DNA from: Citrobacter freundii
Lineage (GTDB): Bacteria > Pseudomonadota > Gammaproteobacteria > Enterobacterales > Enterobacteriaceae
Direction of reading: 5' to 3'
Length of the DNA: 64,000 nucleotides
NCBI RefSeq assembly: GCF_029717145.1
Contig: NZ_CP099222.1
Location: 4,588,001 to 4,652,000, forward strand
Part shown: in pieces, positions 37,323 to 49,634 of the stretch
How positions within the stretch are numbered: position 1 is the first letter of the stretch
How the letters are laid out: each line of letters opens with the position of its first letter
The notes under the pieces: generated by a model
Database searches by the model: none
Told to the model about the DNA's origin: nothing
The model's input: only the letters and a program-made list of their open reading frames with translations
Made by a program: the position numbers and the translations under genes

Positions 37323-37334
37323 TTTTAAAGAGCA
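37323..37334 (-). promoter_or_regulatory. Spacer boxA antitermination site
   Basis: TGCTCTTTAAAA on the minus strand, in the 16S-23S spacer after tRNA-Glu, matches the rrn boxA that rebuilds the NusB/NusE antitermination complex before the 23S gene. Confidence 0.7.
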
Positions 37335-37408
37335 AATATCTCAAACGTAACTCACTGAGTTAGTTTTGAGATATCGATGGGTTGTGCCTTTCACTCACGA
37401 CCAGCAAG

Positions 37409-37483
37409 TGGCGTCCCCTAGGGGATTCGAACCCCTGTTGCCGCCGTGAAAGGGCGGAGTCCTAACCGCTAGACGAAGGGGAC
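37409..37483 (-). tRNA. gltU: tRNA-Glu (TTC)
   Basis: 75 bases with encoded CCA in the 16S-23S spacer. The acceptor stem is GTCCCCT, the anticodon loop CTTTCAC has TTC, and the T arm is GGGGTTCGAATCCCC. The D loop reads TCTAGCGGTTAGGACT, one base shorter than the E. coli gene (TCTAGAGGCCCAGGACA). Confidence 0.97.
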
Positions 37484-37571
37484 ACGGAGTGTCACGACTT
37501 CGCAGCCGTCTTGCTTCTTTACTTTTCATCAGACAATCTGTGTGAGCACTACAAAGAACGTTTCTTTAAGG

Positions 37572-39113
<1,542 letters not shown>

Positions 39114-39243
39114 AAGTTTGATGCTCGTGAATTAAACTTCGTAATGAATTACGTATGTTCACTCAGAGACTTGGTATTCATTTTTCGTCTTGCGACGTTA
39201 AGAATCCGTATCTTCGAGTGCCCACACAGATTGTCTGATAAAT

Positions 39244-39255
39244 TGTTAAAGAGCA
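39244..39255 (-). promoter_or_regulatory. rrn leader boxA
   Basis: TGCTCTTTAACA on the minus strand is identical to the E. coli rrn boxA, the NusB/NusE loading site for ribosomal antitermination. Confidence 0.88.
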
Positions 39256-39293
39256 GTGCAACACGGCTTTCGCTCACCGTTGCGAGGTCCCGT

Positions 39294-39321
39294 ATAATAC
39301 GTTTTCCTCATTCAGAGTCAA
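39294..39321 (-). promoter_or_regulatory. rrn P2 promoter
   Basis: -35 TTGACT (39316-39321) and -10 TATTAT (39294-39299) with a 16-base spacer; about 115 bases downstream of P1, matching E. coli rrn P2. Confidence 0.88.
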
Positions 39322-39413
39322 GCATTTAATTTCTGCTTTTCTCCGCAGGGTTCTCAGTGGAACCCCGCTGACCCGGCGGCTTGTAATCCGTTGTTCCGTG
39401 TCAGTGGAGGCGC

Positions 39414-39441
39414 ATTATAGGGAGTTATTTCAGGCTGACAA
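39414..39441 (-). promoter_or_regulatory. rrn P1 promoter
   Basis: -35 TTGTCA (39436-39441) and -10 TATAAT (39414-39419) with a 16-base spacer, followed by GCGCCTCCACTGACAC. The GC-rich discriminator is the feature that makes P1 sensitive to ppGpp and initiating NTP. Confidence 0.93.
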
Positions 39442-39463
39442 GAGGAAATTTAAAATAACTTTC
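39442..39463 (-). promoter_or_regulatory. rrn P1 UP element
   Basis: An A/T-rich stretch (plus strand AAATTTAAAATAACTTT) lies directly upstream of the P1 -35, where the alpha C-terminal domain of RNA polymerase binds. Confidence 0.7.
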
Positions 39464-39593
39464 TGAGTGCGCGTTATTTCACCAAAACTGTCTTTAACAT
39501 GCCATAAAATAAGCAATCTGCCGTTTTTGCAACCGCAATCACACTTCCTGATGGCATACTAATGAATAAGAGAAAGAGTAAGGAAGAACATTC

Positions 39594-40298
39594 ATGCCTT
39601 TAAATGCCCAACAGCTAGCCGCACAGAAAAACCTTTCCTATGTTCTGGCCGAAAAGCTGGCTCAGCGAATATTAAAAGGTGAGTACGCGCCAGGCGCCAT
39701 CCTACCAGGTGAAATAGAACTGGGCAGCCAGTTCGGTGTGAGCCGTACAGCGGTAAGGGAAGCGGTAAAGACATTAACGGCAAAAGGTATGGTATTACCG
39801 CGCCCGCGTATTGGTACTCGCGTTATGCCACAAGCAAACTGGAACTTTCTCGATCAGGAACTGCTCACCTGGTGGATGACGGAAGATAATTTCCCTCAGG
39901 TTATCAAACATTTTCTGGTGATGCGCATTAGCCTGGAGCCTCAAGCCTGTTTACTGGCGGCGACTATCGGCACAGCAGAACAAAAAGCACATCTGACTAC
40001 GTTAATGGAAGAGATGGTCGAGCTGAAAAGGAACTTTAAGCGCGAGCGCTGGATTGAGGTTGATATCGCCTGGCATGAGCACATCTATGAAATGAGTGCG
40101 AATCCATTTCTGATCTCCTTTGCCTCGTTATTCCATTCCGTCTACCAGACCTATTTTACCTCTATTACCTATAACGACGTGGTAAAGCTGGATTTACATC
40201 AGGCTATTGTCGATGCCATAGAGGAGAGCGATGGCGATCGCGCCTTCACCGCCTGTCAGGCATTGCTGATAGCTCCTAACGATCTCCCGGATAAATAA
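39594..40298 (+). CDS. yieP: GntR/FadR-family regulator YieP
   Basis: 234-residue transcription factor. The N-terminal winged helix contains [29 protein letters not shown], followed by an all-helical FCD-type ligand domain. The regulon is poorly known. E. coli YieP is 230 residues; here the C-terminus ends [14 protein letters not shown] rather than the shorter E. coli tail. Only one base separates it from hsrA, so they are likely co-transcribed. Confidence 0.93.
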   Translation: MPLNAQQLAAQKNLSYVLAEKLAQRILKGEYAPGAILPGEIELGSQFGVSRTAVREAVKTLTAKGMVLPRPRIGTRVMPQANWNFLDQELLTWWMTEDNFPQVIKHFLVMRISLEPQACLLAATIGTAEQKAHLTTLMEEMVELKRNFKRERWIEVDIAWHEHIYEMSANPFLISFASLFHSVYQTYFTSITYNDVVKLDLHQAIVDAIEESDGDRAFTACQALLIAPNDLPDK

Positions 40299-40299
40299 C

Positions 40300-41727
40300 A
40301 TGCCTGAAAAGAAATCGCGCAGTATGGCCGGACTGCCATGGATCGCAGCCATGGCCTTTTTTATGCAGGCATTAGACGCCACCATCCTTAATACTGCGTT
40401 ACCCGCCATCGCGCACAGCCTCAACCGCTCCCCACTCGCCATGCAGTCTGCCATTATCAGCTACACCCTGACGGTAGCGATGTTGATCCCGGTAAGTGGC
40501 TGGCTGGCTGACCGCTTCGGCACCCGACGTATCTTTATGATTGCCGTGAGTCTGTTTACCCTGGGTTCACTTGCCTGTGCACTCTCCGGCTCTTTAACCC
40601 AACTGGTTATTTTCCGCGTGATACAAGGCATTGGTGGTGCAATGATGATGCCGGTTGCCCGCCTGGCGCTATTACGCGCCTACCCGCGCAGTGAGCTGCT
40701 CCCGGTCCTTAACTTCGTGACTATGCCGGGCCTGGTGGGACCCATTTTAGGTCCGGTCCTGGGCGGAGTACTGGTCACGTGGGCCAGCTGGCATTGGATC
40801 TTCTTGATTAATATTCCGATTGGCATCGCCGGCATCTTCTACGCCCGCAAATATATGCCTAACTTCACGACGCCGCGCCGCCGTTTTGATATGACTGGCT
40901 TCTTTCTCTTTGGTCTGAGTCTGGTACTGTTCTCCAGCGGCGTGGAGTTGTTCGGTGAAAAGCTTGTCGCCAGTTGGGTCGCCCTCAGCATTATTCTTGG
41001 TAGCATTTTGCTACTGCTCGCTTACATCCGCCACGCGCGCCGCCATCCCACACCGTTAATTTCTCTACCAATCTTTAAGACCCGCACCTTCTCGGTCGGT
41101 ATCGCGGGAAACCTTGCCACACGTCTGGGAACGGGGTGTGTCCCTTTCTTAATGCCGCTGATGTTGCAGGTAGGCTTTGGCTACCCGGCGCTAATAGCCG
41201 GTTGCATGATGGCGCCGACGGCGCTGGGATCTATTCTGGCGAAATCGATGGTGACGCAGGTTCTGCGTCGTCTTGGCTACCGCACCACGCTGGTCGGCGT
41301 CACGGTATTTATCGGCCTGATGATTGCGCAGTTCTCTTTGCAATCTCCCGCGATGCCAGTCTGGATGCTGATCCTGCCGCTGTTCATTTTAGGTATGGGA
41401 ATGTCCACCCAGTTTACTTCAATGAATACCATTACCCTTGCGGATCTAACCGATGATAATGCCAGTAGTGGCAACAGCGTGTTAGCCGTCACGCAGCAGC
41501 TGTCGATCAGCTTAGGGGTGGCGATTAGCGCCGCCGTACTGCGTGTCTATGAAGGCATGGAAGGAACCAATACGGTAGAACAGTTCCACTATACCTTTAT
41601 TACGATGGGCGCGATTACGGTGATATCAGCGCTGATGTTCATGCTGCTAAAAGCCAAAGATGGCCGCAACCTGATCAATGATCGGCATAAGTCTAAACCG
41701 ACCCCCGCACCATCAGAACAGGAGTAA
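40300..41727 (+). CDS. hsrA: HsrA (YieO), MFS drug/proton antiporter-like protein
   Basis: 475-residue major facilitator of the DHA2 (14-helix) family. Conserved features are [13 protein letters not shown] in TM1, the motif A loop [13 protein letters not shown], and the motif C-like [10 protein letters not shown] in TM5. The transported compound is unknown; multicopy hsrA was linked to homocysteine resistance and altered RpoS-dependent behaviour in E. coli. Its 3' end overlaps rbsR, on the other strand, by 35 bases. Confidence 0.93.
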   Translation: MPEKKSRSMAGLPWIAAMAFFMQALDATILNTALPAIAHSLNRSPLAMQSAIISYTLTVAMLIPVSGWLADRFGTRRIFMIAVSLFTLGSLACALSGSLTQLVIFRVIQGIGGAMMMPVARLALLRAYPRSELLPVLNFVTMPGLVGPILGPVLGGVLVTWASWHWIFLINIPIGIAGIFYARKYMPNFTTPRRRFDMTGFFLFGLSLVLFSSGVELFGEKLVASWVALSIILGSILLLLAYIRHARRHPTPLISLPIFKTRTFSVGIAGNLATRLGTGCVPFLMPLMLQVGFGYPALIAGCMMAPTALGSILAKSMVTQVLRRLGYRTTLVGVTVFIGLMIAQFSLQSPAMPVWMLILPLFILGMGMSTQFTSMNTITLADLTDDNASSGNSVLAVTQQLSISLGVAISAAVLRVYEGMEGTNTVEQFHYTFITMGAITVISALMFMLLKAKDGRNLINDRHKSKPTPAPSEQE

Positions 41728-42685
41728 GCTGCAGGCGCTGTTGCTGTAAAGCGGGCTGCGCCATGCGGTGGATTAATACGTCGATGGCCAGCTCACCCAG
41801 TTCATCTTTCGGTTGGTGGATAGTGGTGAGCGGTGGCGTCATGTAGCGCGCCAGTTCGATATCATCATAGCCCACGACCGCCATATCCTGCGGAATGCGC
41901 AATCCTGACTGATACAGAGCCTGATACGCCCCCACAGCCATTGCATCATTGCCCGCAAAAACGGCCTGTGGTCGCTGGTTATGTGACAACAGCGTTTGCA
42001 TGGCTTCAAACCCACCGCCGAACTCAAAATCACCGGTGATCTCATAGCCCTGAGGAATATCCAGCCCTGCACGCTTCATCGCTTCCCGGTATCCCTCCAG
42101 CCGCAAACGTGCCGGCGTTTTATCCAGTGGACCGGTAATACAAGCTATGCGCGTAAAACCCTTATCAATGAGATGCTGAGTTGCCAGATCGCCACCAAGT
42201 AGGGAATTGTCCTGAATCAGGTCACTTTCCCCTTCAAAGGGTGACCAGTCCATCATCACGGTGGGAATAGAAGGGTAGCGCTGCATGATCTCCATGGAAG
42301 GCTGATGGGTTTCGGTGCAGAGCAGCAGTAAGCCGTCCACCCGCTTTTGCATCAGTGTCTCCAGATTACGATTCATGCGCTGTTCATCGCCTTCGGTGTT
42401 GCACAAAACCAGACTGTAGCCGCGCTCAAAACAGCTGCGCTCAACGCCGCGTACCAGTTCTGAATAGAAGGGGTTGGTACTGGCTGTGATTAACATGCCA
42501 ATGGTGCGAGTCTGATTCAACTTGAGGCTACGCGCCAGCGCGGAAGGCGCGTAGTTAAGCTCTTTAATCGCAGCGTCAACTTTGCCGGTGATAGCCTCGC
42601 TGACAAAGCGATCTTTATTAATGACGTGAGAAACCGTCGACGTGGAAACACCCGCCAGGCGGGCAACGTCCTTCATTGTAGCCAA
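41693..42685 (-). CDS. rbsR: Ribose operon repressor RbsR
   Basis: LacI-family repressor of 330 residues. The N-terminal helix-turn-helix and hinge ([24 protein letters not shown]) precede a periplasmic-binding-like ribose domain. It represses rbsDACBK by binding palindromes of the ACGTTTCG type; ribose releases it. It also contacts purine genes in E. coli. It starts 3 bases after rbsK and is the last gene of the operon. Confidence 0.97.
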   Translation of the reverse strand: MATMKDVARLAGVSTSTVSHVINKDRFVSEAITGKVDAAIKELNYAPSALARSLKLNQTRTIGMLITASTNPFYSELVRGVERSCFERGYSLVLCNTEGDEQRMNRNLETLMQKRVDGLLLLCTETHQPSMEIMQRYPSIPTVMMDWSPFEGESDLIQDNSLLGGDLATQHLIDKGFTRIACITGPLDKTPARLRLEGYREAMKRAGLDIPQGYEITGDFEFGGGFEAMQTLLSHNQRPQAVFAGNDAMAVGAYQALYQSGLRIPQDMAVVGYDDIELARYMTPPLTTIHQPKDELGELAIDVLIHRMAQPALQQQRLQLTPVLMVRGSV

Positions 42686-42688
42686 GCG

Positions 42689-43618
42689 TTACCTCTGCTG
42701 ACCTAAAAACGCCTCAATTTCTTCGCGCCACGGAACGGAAGGTTGTGCACCTTTACGCGTTACCGCAATCGCCGCGGCCGCATGCGCAAAGCGAATCGCC
42801 TCAGGCAACGGTGTCTCTTCCAGTAACGCGGTAATTAACGCACCGTTAAAGGTATCACCGGCAGCGATGGTATCAACGGCGTCCACTTTAAAACCAGGAA
42901 CACGATGACCTTCACCGTTTACGCTAGCCCACACACCACGACTTCCTAAGGTAATCAGTACGGTGTGAATTCCCTTTGCGTGCAGCGCCAGCGCTGCTTT
43001 AGCGGCATCTTCATCGTTTTCTACCCGGATCCCGGTCAGCTTTTCAGCTTCCGTTTCATTCGGGGTAATGATATCTACCAGCGACAGCAGTTCGTCAGGG
43101 AGTTCACGAGCCGGAGCCGGATTAAGCGCGACCGTCGTATTATGTCGACGCGCAATTTTTGCCGCAGCCAGTACGCTTTCAATGGGCGACTCTAACTGCA
43201 TCAGTAAGGCCGAGGCCTGCGCAATACGGTCATGTTGAGCTTCCACTAACGCAGGAGAAAGTGCGGCATTCGCCCCGGCATGAATAGCGATAACGTTCTC
43301 GCCTTCCGCGTTAACAAAAATCAGCGCCACGCCGGTCGCTTCGCCAGAAATCACGCTAACAGGCGCAATATCGATGTTATCGCTGGCTAATTGTTTACGT
43401 ACACGCTCACCAATATCGTCATCTCCTGTACAGGCAATGAAGGCGATATTCGCACCACTACGACCCGCAGCAACCGCCTGGTTCGCGCCTTTTCCGCCAA
43501 ATGCGACCTGATAGTGGCTACCGGTTACGGTTTCGCCGGGTGTCGGAAAAGAGTTAAGGTTAAGGATGTGATCGGCATTAATGCTGCCAAGTACAACGAG
43601 GTTGCCTGCGGTTTTCAT
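42689..43618 (-). CDS. rbsK: Ribokinase
   Basis: PfkB-family kinase phosphorylating D-ribose to ribose-5-phosphate for the pentose phosphate pathway and PRPP synthesis. 309 residues, with the substrate signature FGGKGANQAVAAGRSG and the catalytic motif DTIAAGDTFNGALI (the Asp is the base). It follows rbsB after 137 bases containing a hairpin, and is linked to rbsR. Confidence 0.97.
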   Translation of the reverse strand: MKTAGNLVVLGSINADHILNLNSFPTPGETVTGSHYQVAFGGKGANQAVAAGRSGANIAFIACTGDDDIGERVRKQLASDNIDIAPVSVISGEATGVALIFVNAEGENVIAIHAGANAALSPALVEAQHDRIAQASALLMQLESPIESVLAAAKIARRHNTTVALNPAPARELPDELLSLVDIITPNETEAEKLTGIRVENDEDAAKAALALHAKGIHTVLITLGSRGVWASVNGEGHRVPGFKVDAVDTIAAGDTFNGALITALLEETPLPEAIRFAHAAAAIAVTRKGAQPSVPWREEIEAFLGQQR

Positions 43619-43640
43619 GTTCGGAATTCCAAGTCAAAGT

Positions 43641-43663
43641 GCGCCACCGGGTTAGGGTGGCGC
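43641..43663. other. Hairpin in the rbsB-rbsK gap
   Basis: GCGCCACC / GGTGGCGC form an 8-bp GC-rich stem with a seven-base loop. Placed after rbsB, it fits an mRNA 3'-protecting element that would raise the abundant binding protein above the kinase. Confidence 0.5.
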
Positions 43664-43755
43664 GTGCCCTGCTTTTCTTTTTACGCTTTCATCTTCAACG
43701 CTCTGAGGATGGCGTATTTATGTCGCCATCAGGTCGCGAGCGGCCTGAATCGCTA

Positions 43756-44646
43756 TTACTGCTTGATGACCAGCTTCAGGTCAACCGGATATTTAGCCTG
43801 AACCTTCTCGCCCTTCAGTACCTTATCCGCAATATCAACGCCTTTCGCGCCAATCTGATCCGGTAACTGAGCGATGGTCGCAGCCAGTTTGCCATCATTT
43901 ACCGCTTTTTCGCCATCAGGCGTGCCGTCAAATCCAACCACCATCACATCAGATTTACCCGCCGTTTGCAGAGCACGCAGCGCGCCCAGTGCCATTTCAT
44001 CGTTCTGAGCAAATACGGCCTGCACATCAGGATGCGCGGTCAGCAGGTTCTGCATAACGTTCAGACCTTTGGTACGGTCGAAATCTGCCGGCTGGCTAGC
44101 CAGCACGTTAAATTTGTGTGCCGCAACGGCCTGCTGGAAACCTTCGCCACGCTCACGCGCCGCCGATGTTCCGGCAATACCCTGCAGTTCGATAACTTTC
44201 GCACCTTCGCCTGCTTTCTTCGCGATGTAGTCACCGGCAATTTTACCGCCCAGCACGTTATCAGACGCAATATGGCTGACAACATCCCCTTTGGTTGCCT
44301 GACGGTCCAGGGTGATCACCGGAATTTTCGCCTGGTTAGCCATCTTCACGGCATTACCCACGGCATCGGAGTCGGTTGGGTTAATCAGCAGAATTTTGGT
44401 TCCACGCACGGTTAAGTCCTGAACGTTCGCCAACTCTTTCGCCGGGTTGTTCTGCGAGTCCAGAATCACCAGGTTATAACCCAGCTTATCGGCTTCTTTT
44501 TGCGCCCCATCCTTCAGAGAGACAAAGAACGGGTTGTTAAGGGTAGAGACCACCAGCGCAATGGTATCTTTTGCCATCGCATTCGCGCTCACGGTGGCAC
44601 TCAGCGCAACAGCAGAAACCAGGGTAGCCAGTTTTTTCATGTTCAT
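43756..44646 (-). CDS. rbsB: Periplasmic ribose-binding protein
   Basis: High-affinity D-ribose receptor for RbsAC and for Trg chemotaxis. 296 residues with a Sec signal peptide [20 protein letters not shown] ending ANAMA, predicted cut before [16 protein letters not shown]. The ribose pocket contacts FDGTPDG and QNDEMALGA are present. It follows rbsC by 24 bases. Confidence 0.97.
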   Translation of the reverse strand: MNMKKLATLVSAVALSATVSANAMAKDTIALVVSTLNNPFFVSLKDGAQKEADKLGYNLVILDSQNNPAKELANVQDLTVRGTKILLINPTDSDAVGNAVKMANQAKIPVITLDRQATKGDVVSHIASDNVLGGKIAGDYIAKKAGEGAKVIELQGIAGTSAARERGEGFQQAVAAHKFNVLASQPADFDRTKGLNVMQNLLTAHPDVQAVFAQNDEMALGALRALQTAGKSDVMVVGFDGTPDGEKAVNDGKLAATIAQLPDQIGAKGVDIADKVLKGEKVQAKYPVDLKLVIKQ

Positions 44647-44670
44647 ATTTAAGATGTCCTGTAGTCGTTG

Positions 44671-45636
44671 TTACTGCTTTTTGTTGTCTACCAGTACCGC
44701 CAGCAAAATGACCACTGCTTTAACGATCATCTGGTAATAGGAGGAAACACCTAACAAATTCAAACCATTATTGAGGAAACCGAGAATCAGTGCGCCGATC
44801 AGCGTACCAACAATACGTCCTTTACCGCCAGCCAGGCTGGTGCCGCCTAATACCACCGCCGCGATAGCATCCAGCTCATAGCCGGTACCCGCCGTCGGTT
44901 GCGCTGAGGAGAGACGCGCCACTTCGATGATGCCCGCCAGAGAAGCCAGCAGCCCACAGAGTGAATAAACGATAATTTTGATCTTATTGACGCTGATACC
45001 GGACAGACGCGTTGCCGCTTCGTTACCGCCCAGCGCATAAATATATCGACCCAGACGGGTATGGTGCAGCATGTACCACGCGGCCAGGAAGACAATCCCC
45101 ATGATCCATACTGGCGTAGGGACGCCTAACGGACGACCAATACCAAACCAGCCAAACAGATCGGCATTGTCGGTAAAGCCGGTGTTTACCGGACTGCCGT
45201 TGGTGTACACCATGGTGACGCCGCGCAGCAGCAGCATCATCACCAGCGTGGCGATAAACGCCTGCACGCGGCCTTTTGCCACAATAACGCCAGTCACGGC
45301 ACCAACTGCCGCACCTAACGCCAGCGCAGCGGCAACGGCCACCAACGCGTTGACTTCAAGACCCACAATCGAAGCAGCAACGGCACCGGTAAGCGCCAGT
45401 AGCGAACCCACAGACAGATCGATACCCGACGTCAGAATAACCAGCGTCATACCAACGGCCATGATGGCGTTAACCGACGTTTGCTGGAGAATGTTGAACA
45501 GGTTATTAACGGTAAAAAAGTTGGGGCTCATGGTGGAAACAATCGCGATCAGCACTAACAGAGCGATGAGCGACTTTTGCTCCAGAAGCCATGCTTTAGT
45601 GAAATAACGGCGACCAGAAACAGCCTGGGTAGTCAT
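44671..45636 (-). CDS. rbsC: Ribose ABC transporter permease
   Basis: Inner-membrane permease of the CUT2 sugar ABC class with 321 residues and about eight to ten helices. The EAA-like coupling segment is GGNEAATRLSGISVNKIK. The start (MTTQAVSGRRYFTKAWLLEQ) and length match E. coli. It pairs with RbsA, encoded 5 bases upstream. Confidence 0.97.
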   Translation of the reverse strand: MTTQAVSGRRYFTKAWLLEQKSLIALLVLIAIVSTMSPNFFTVNNLFNILQQTSVNAIMAVGMTLVILTSGIDLSVGSLLALTGAVAASIVGLEVNALVAVAAALALGAAVGAVTGVIVAKGRVQAFIATLVMMLLLRGVTMVYTNGSPVNTGFTDNADLFGWFGIGRPLGVPTPVWIMGIVFLAAWYMLHHTRLGRYIYALGGNEAATRLSGISVNKIKIIVYSLCGLLASLAGIIEVARLSSAQPTAGTGYELDAIAAVVLGGTSLAGGKGRIVGTLIGALILGFLNNGLNLLGVSSYYQMIVKAVVILLAVLVDNKKQ

Positions 45637-45641
45637 CTTTT

Positions 45642-47147
45642 TTACTCCTGATTCACGCGATTAAGCTTGCCCACAGCGGCAGCCATTAATACTTCCTGAG
45701 TGGCCTGCTCGCGAGTGAATTCACCGCCGAGATGCCCTTCATGCATGACGATAATGCGATCGCTCATGCCCAATACTTCTGGCATCTCCGAAGAGACCAG
45801 AATGATGCTCAGCCCATCAGCCTTAAACTGGTTGATTAGCTGGTAAATCTCTTTTTTAGCCCCAACATCCACGCCGCGCGTGGGTTCATCGAGGATCAGC
45901 ACTTTGGGCCGGGTCATCAAACCACGCGCAATAGCCACCTTTTGCTGATTGCCACCGGAGAGCAGGCCGATTGCCTGTTCCATCGAGGGCGTTTTCACAT
46001 TGAACAGACGGATAAAATCGCCCACCGCCTGCTGCTCATCTTTGTGTTTCAGACTGCCGCCCGTACGGCTGAAGTAACGCAGTGCGGTCAACGACATGTT
46101 CTCTTTCACCGACATGCCCAGCACTAAGCCGTCGCGTTTGCGGTCTTCAGAAATATAGACGATGCCGTTGGCCAGCCCATCCTGTTCAGAACGCGTAACC
46201 ACTTCATGCCCGTCAAGCGTGACGTAACCACTGGTGCGCGGCAGCGCGCCGTATAGCACTTTCATCAATTCAGTACGTCCGGCACCCATCAGACCCGACA
46301 CGCCAAGGATCTCACCTTTACGCAGCGTGAATGACACATCATGCACTCCAGGGCCGCACAAGTTATCGACCTTCAGGCGCACATCGCCAGGCGCTTTATC
46401 CAGCCGCGGGTACTGATCTTCCAGCTTACGTCCCACCATCATTTCAATGAGTGAATCTTCGGTCAGTGAGGCCACTTCACGTTCGGCAATAAACTGCCCA
46501 TCGCGGAACACCGTCACATCATCACAAATTTCGAAAATCTCTTTCATGCGGTGAGAAATATAGACAATGCCGCGTCCCTGAGATTTCAGTTCACGGATCA
46601 CGCGGAACAGGGATTCGGTTTCGGTATCCGTCAACGCATCCGTCGGTTCATCCATAATGATGACCCGGGATTCAAAGCTCAGCACTTTGGCGATTTCAAC
46701 CATCTGCTGATCGCCAATCGATAGCTCACCGACCAGCTTGTCGCTTTTAAAACGCAGATTAAGTTTAGCCAGCAACTGGTCTGCTTCGGCATACATCTTC
46801 TTCCAATCGATTTTGCCAAAGCGATTCACAAACTCACGGCCGAGGAAAATGTTCTCGGCGATGGTGAGTTGCGGGATCAGGTTCAGTTCCTGGTGAATGA
46901 TGCCGATCCCTGCTTCCTGAGAGGATTTAGGACCGTTAAAGGTGGTTTCTTTCCCCAGCCACAATAACGAACCGGCATCACGAGTGTAGATACCAGTCAG
47001 GACTTTCATCATGGTGGATTTGCCCGCGCCGTTTTCGCCCACCAGCGCCATAACGCGGCCGGAGTAAACATTCAACGCGGCGCCGGATAGCGCTTTAACG
47101 CCCGGGAACGCTTTATCGATCCCTTTGAGTTGCAGTAGTGCGTTCAT
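45642..47147 (-). CDS. rbsA: Ribose ABC transporter ATPase
   Basis: Tandem ATPase of the sugar ABC family. The start at 47147 ([20 protein letters not shown]) gives 501 residues as in E. coli; the frame is open to 47192 but that is inside rbsD. The first domain has Walker [10 protein letters not shown] and Walker [13 protein letters not shown]. The second has the degenerate GLMGAGRTE and an intact signature [15 protein letters not shown] followed by [11 protein letters not shown]. Confidence 0.97.
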   Translation of the reverse strand: MNALLQLKGIDKAFPGVKALSGAALNVYSGRVMALVGENGAGKSTMMKVLTGIYTRDAGSLLWLGKETTFNGPKSSQEAGIGIIHQELNLIPQLTIAENIFLGREFVNRFGKIDWKKMYAEADQLLAKLNLRFKSDKLVGELSIGDQQMVEIAKVLSFESRVIIMDEPTDALTDTETESLFRVIRELKSQGRGIVYISHRMKEIFEICDDVTVFRDGQFIAEREVASLTEDSLIEMMVGRKLEDQYPRLDKAPGDVRLKVDNLCGPGVHDVSFTLRKGEILGVSGLMGAGRTELMKVLYGALPRTSGYVTLDGHEVVTRSEQDGLANGIVYISEDRKRDGLVLGMSVKENMSLTALRYFSRTGGSLKHKDEQQAVGDFIRLFNVKTPSMEQAIGLLSGGNQQKVAIARGLMTRPKVLILDEPTRGVDVGAKKEIYQLINQFKADGLSIILVSSEMPEVLGMSDRIIVMHEGHLGGEFTREQATQEVLMAAAVGKLNRVNQE

Positions 47148-47154
47148 GATGGCC

Positions 47155-47574
47155 TCAGAACGTGACGCCAGCACAAAGAATGATATTCGCATACGGAGAA
47201 CATTCTCCGCTGCGAATTACCGCCTGACTGTCTGCGGTTTGTTTTTTGAATTGTTCATGCGTGGTGTAACGAATTTCTATGGTATTTCCCTGGTGTTGTT
47301 GCAGTTGCTCAATGTGGCTGAGCAACGTTTCGTGGAGTTGCGGATTATGTTGTTTGATTTCCGTCGCGAGAATGGCCGACTCGACCTGCATTTCACGCGT
47401 GACCACGTCCAGTACCTGCATAAAAGAAGGTACGCCCTGGGTTAATGCCATATCGATACGCGTAGTACTATTTGGGATGGGTAAACCCGCATCACACACC
47501 ACCAGCGTATCGGTATGCCCCAGACGGGAGATCACCGATGAAATTTCAGAGTTGAGTACCGTGCCTTTCTTCAT
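47155..47574 (-). CDS. rbsD: D-ribose pyranase
   Basis: RbsD converts the beta-pyranose form of ribose to beta-furanose, the form phosphorylated by RbsK. 139 residues ([20 protein letters not shown]); the conserved catalytic His is in [18 protein letters not shown]. First gene of rbsDACBKR; the operator lies 15 bases upstream. Confidence 0.97.
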   Translation of the reverse strand: MKKGTVLNSEISSVISRLGHTDTLVVCDAGLPIPNSTTRIDMALTQGVPSFMQVLDVVTREMQVESAILATEIKQHNPQLHETLLSHIEQLQQHQGNTIEIRYTTHEQFKKQTADSQAVIRSGECSPYANIILCAGVTF

Positions 47575-47588
47575 TTTCTTTCCCCACT

Positions 47589-47604
47589 AGCGAAACGTTT
47601 CGCT
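47589..47604. promoter_or_regulatory. Primary RbsR operator
   Basis: AGCGAAACGTTTCGCT is a 16-bp perfect palindrome directly upstream of rbsD. It has the central CG step and arms of the LacI/GalR family and matches the RbsR recognition sequence. Confidence 0.85.
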
Positions 47605-47670
47605 GGTGATAAGTTTAGTCTGAAGAATGCACATAAAACCACCATGACGTTACGAAAATGTGATCGTCAT

Positions 47671-47682
47671 CGAAACGTTTCG
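47671..47682. promoter_or_regulatory. Second RbsR-like operator
   Basis: CGAAACGTTTCG, a 12-bp perfect palindrome identical to the core of the primary operator, is centred 80 bases upstream of it. A TGTGATCG half-site resembling a CRP motif lies beside it at 47660-47667. Confidence 0.7.
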
Positions 47683-47720
47683 CAAGCCGTATCATCAGAA
47701 GCAAGGAAAATGTGAGGGGG

Positions 47721-47756
47721 AAAACAAAACGCCCCCTTTCATGAAGAAAGAGGGCG
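47721..47756 (-). terminator. kup intrinsic terminator
   Basis: On the minus strand CGCCCTCTTTC / GAAAGGGGGCG (one G-U pair) with a five-base loop is followed by TTTTGTTTT, 9 bases after the kup stop. Confidence 0.88.
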
Positions 47757-47765
47757 TCGGTAACG

Positions 47766-49634
47766 TTAAATCTCGACCTGCGTCCCGAGCTCAATCACCC
47801 GGTTAGGTGGGATCTCAAACTGGTCCGGTGCACGTAGCGCATTGCGCTGCAACAGCAGATACAATTTGCCGCGCAGGCGTAAATACCACGGACGTTTGCC
47901 GACAATCAGCGACTCGTGCGACATGAAGAACGAGGTTTCCATCATCCGACAGCTTAGGCCTTCCAGCCCGCAGCGATGGAACACTTCCTCTACGTTTGGT
48001 GTTTCGCGCCAGCCGTAGCTGGCCACCACGCGCCAGAAGGTCGGCGACAGCTGCTCAATTTGCACCCTACGCACATTATGAACATACGGCGCATCTTCTG
48101 TACGCAGCGTCAGCAGGATCACGCGTTCATGCAGCACCTTGTTATGTTTGAGGTTATGCATAAGCGCAAACGGGATGACATTCATGGCACGGGACATATA
48201 CACCGCTGTGCCAGGCACGCGTACCGGCGGCGATTTCTCCAGAGATGCAATCATCGCCTCCAGAGAATTACCGTGTTCATGCATACGACGCAGCAGACGG
48301 AAGCGCTCGCTTTTCCAGGTGGTCATGATGGTGAACATCACCAGACCCAGCGTCAGCGGCAGCCAACCACCAGAAATCAGCTTATCAAGGTTCGCGGAGA
48401 ACAGCGGAATATCAATGCACAGGAAGGCCACCAGAATCAGGAACACAAAGTATTTATTCCAGTGCCAGTTTTTGCGCGCCACGGTTGTCGACAGAATAGA
48501 CGTCAGCACCATCGTCCCCGTCACCGCAATACCGTACGCGGCGGCCAGGTTACTGGAGTGCTCAAAGCTGACAATCACAATCACCACGGCGATGTACAGC
48601 ATCCAGTTGACGAACGGAATATAGATTTGCCCTGACTCCATCTCTGAAGTATGGATGATACGCATCGGCGACAGATATCCCAGACGTACCGCCTGCCGCG
48701 TCAATGAGAATACGCCAGAGATCACCGCCTGCGAGGCAATAACCGTGGCCAGCGCGGCAAGGATCAACAGGGGAATCAACGCCCAGTCCGGTGCCAGCAG
48801 GAAGAACGGGTTTTTGATCGCTTCCGGATGTTTTAACAGCAATGCACCCTGGCCAAAATAGTTCAGCACCAGCGAAGGTAACACTACTGAGAACCACGCC
48901 AGGCGAATGGGGAACTTACCAAAGTGGCCCATATCCGCGTACAGCGCTTCAACGCCGGTGATCGACAACACCACCGCGCCCAGCGCAATAAACGACAGCG
49001 TTTTATATTCGAGGAAGAAATGCACCGCCCACATTGGGTTTAACGCCTGCAGCACTTCCGGGTTAGCAATAATGCTACGTACGCCCAACACCGCCAACAC
49101 CAGGAACCAAACCAGCATAATAGGTGCAAAAAGCTTACCCACGGTACCAGTACCGTGCTTTTGAATCATAAACAGCAGTGTCAGGACAATAATAGAGAGC
49201 GGAACAATCCAGGTATCCAGTTGCGGTGCCACGATCTCCAGACCTTCGATCGCCGACATCACCGAAATAGCCGGCGTAATCACCACCTCACCATAGAAGA
49301 AGCTGCCGCCTATCAACCCCATAATGACCAGCATTGAGGTCGTTCGCGCCGACGTATTACGCCCGGCCAGTGACATTAGCGTCAGGATCCCGCCTTCTCC
49401 GGCGTTATCCGCACGCATGACAAACGTCAGGTACTTGATGGAGACAACAAAGATCAGCAGCCAGAAAATCAGCGAAAGAAAACCAAACACGGCATCACGT
49501 TCAACGCCAAAACCGAACTGCCCAGACAAACATTCACGGAGTGTATAAAGTGGGCTGGTACCAATATCACCGTAGACAACCCCAATAGCTGCAAGGGTAA
49601 TCGCAGACAATGATTGCTTATTATCAGTGCTCAT
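47766..49634 (-). CDS. kup: Low-affinity potassium transporter Kup
   Basis: KUP/HAK/KT family K+:H+ symporter of 622 residues, the E. coli length. The hydrophobic N-terminal two thirds carry about twelve helices, with the hallmark [15 protein letters not shown] near residue 18. The C-terminal cytoplasmic part starts near residue 440. In E. coli it is the main K+ uptake system at acid pH and also takes up caesium. Confidence 0.97.
   Translation of the reverse strand: MSTDNKQSLSAITLAAIGVVYGDIGTSPLYTLRECLSGQFGFGVERDAVFGFLSLIFWLLIFVVSIKYLTFVMRADNAGEGGILTLMSLAGRNTSARTTSMLVIMGLIGGSFFYGEVVITPAISVMSAIEGLEIVAPQLDTWIVPLSIIVLTLLFMIQKHGTGTVGKLFAPIMLVWFLVLAVLGVRSIIANPEVLQALNPMWAVHFFLEYKTLSFIALGAVVLSITGVEALYADMGHFGKFPIRLAWFSVVLPSLVLNYFGQGALLLKHPEAIKNPFFLLAPDWALIPLLILAALATVIASQAVISGVFSLTRQAVRLGYLSPMRIIHTSEMESGQIYIPFVNWMLYIAVVIVIVSFEHSSNLAAAYGIAVTGTMVLTSILSTTVARKNWHWNKYFVFLILVAFLCIDIPLFSANLDKLISGGWLPLTLGLVMFTIMTTWKSERFRLLRRMHEHGNSLEAMIASLEKSPPVRVPGTAVYMSRAMNVIPFALMHNLKHNKVLHERVILLTLRTEDAPYVHNVRRVQIEQLSPTFWRVVASYGWRETPNVEEVFHRCGLEGLSCRMMETSFFMSHESLIVGKRPWYLRLRGKLYLLLQRNALRAPDQFEIPPNRVIELGTQVEI

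Larger units (their letters stand above)
39114..39593 (-). promoter_or_regulatory. rRNA operon leader and control region
   Basis: 480 bases with no protein gene. From 16S outward they hold the leader RNA, boxA, promoters P2 and P1, the UP element and an A/T-rich upstream stretch where Fis sites are expected, and finally the yieP start region on the other strand. Confidence 0.85.
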
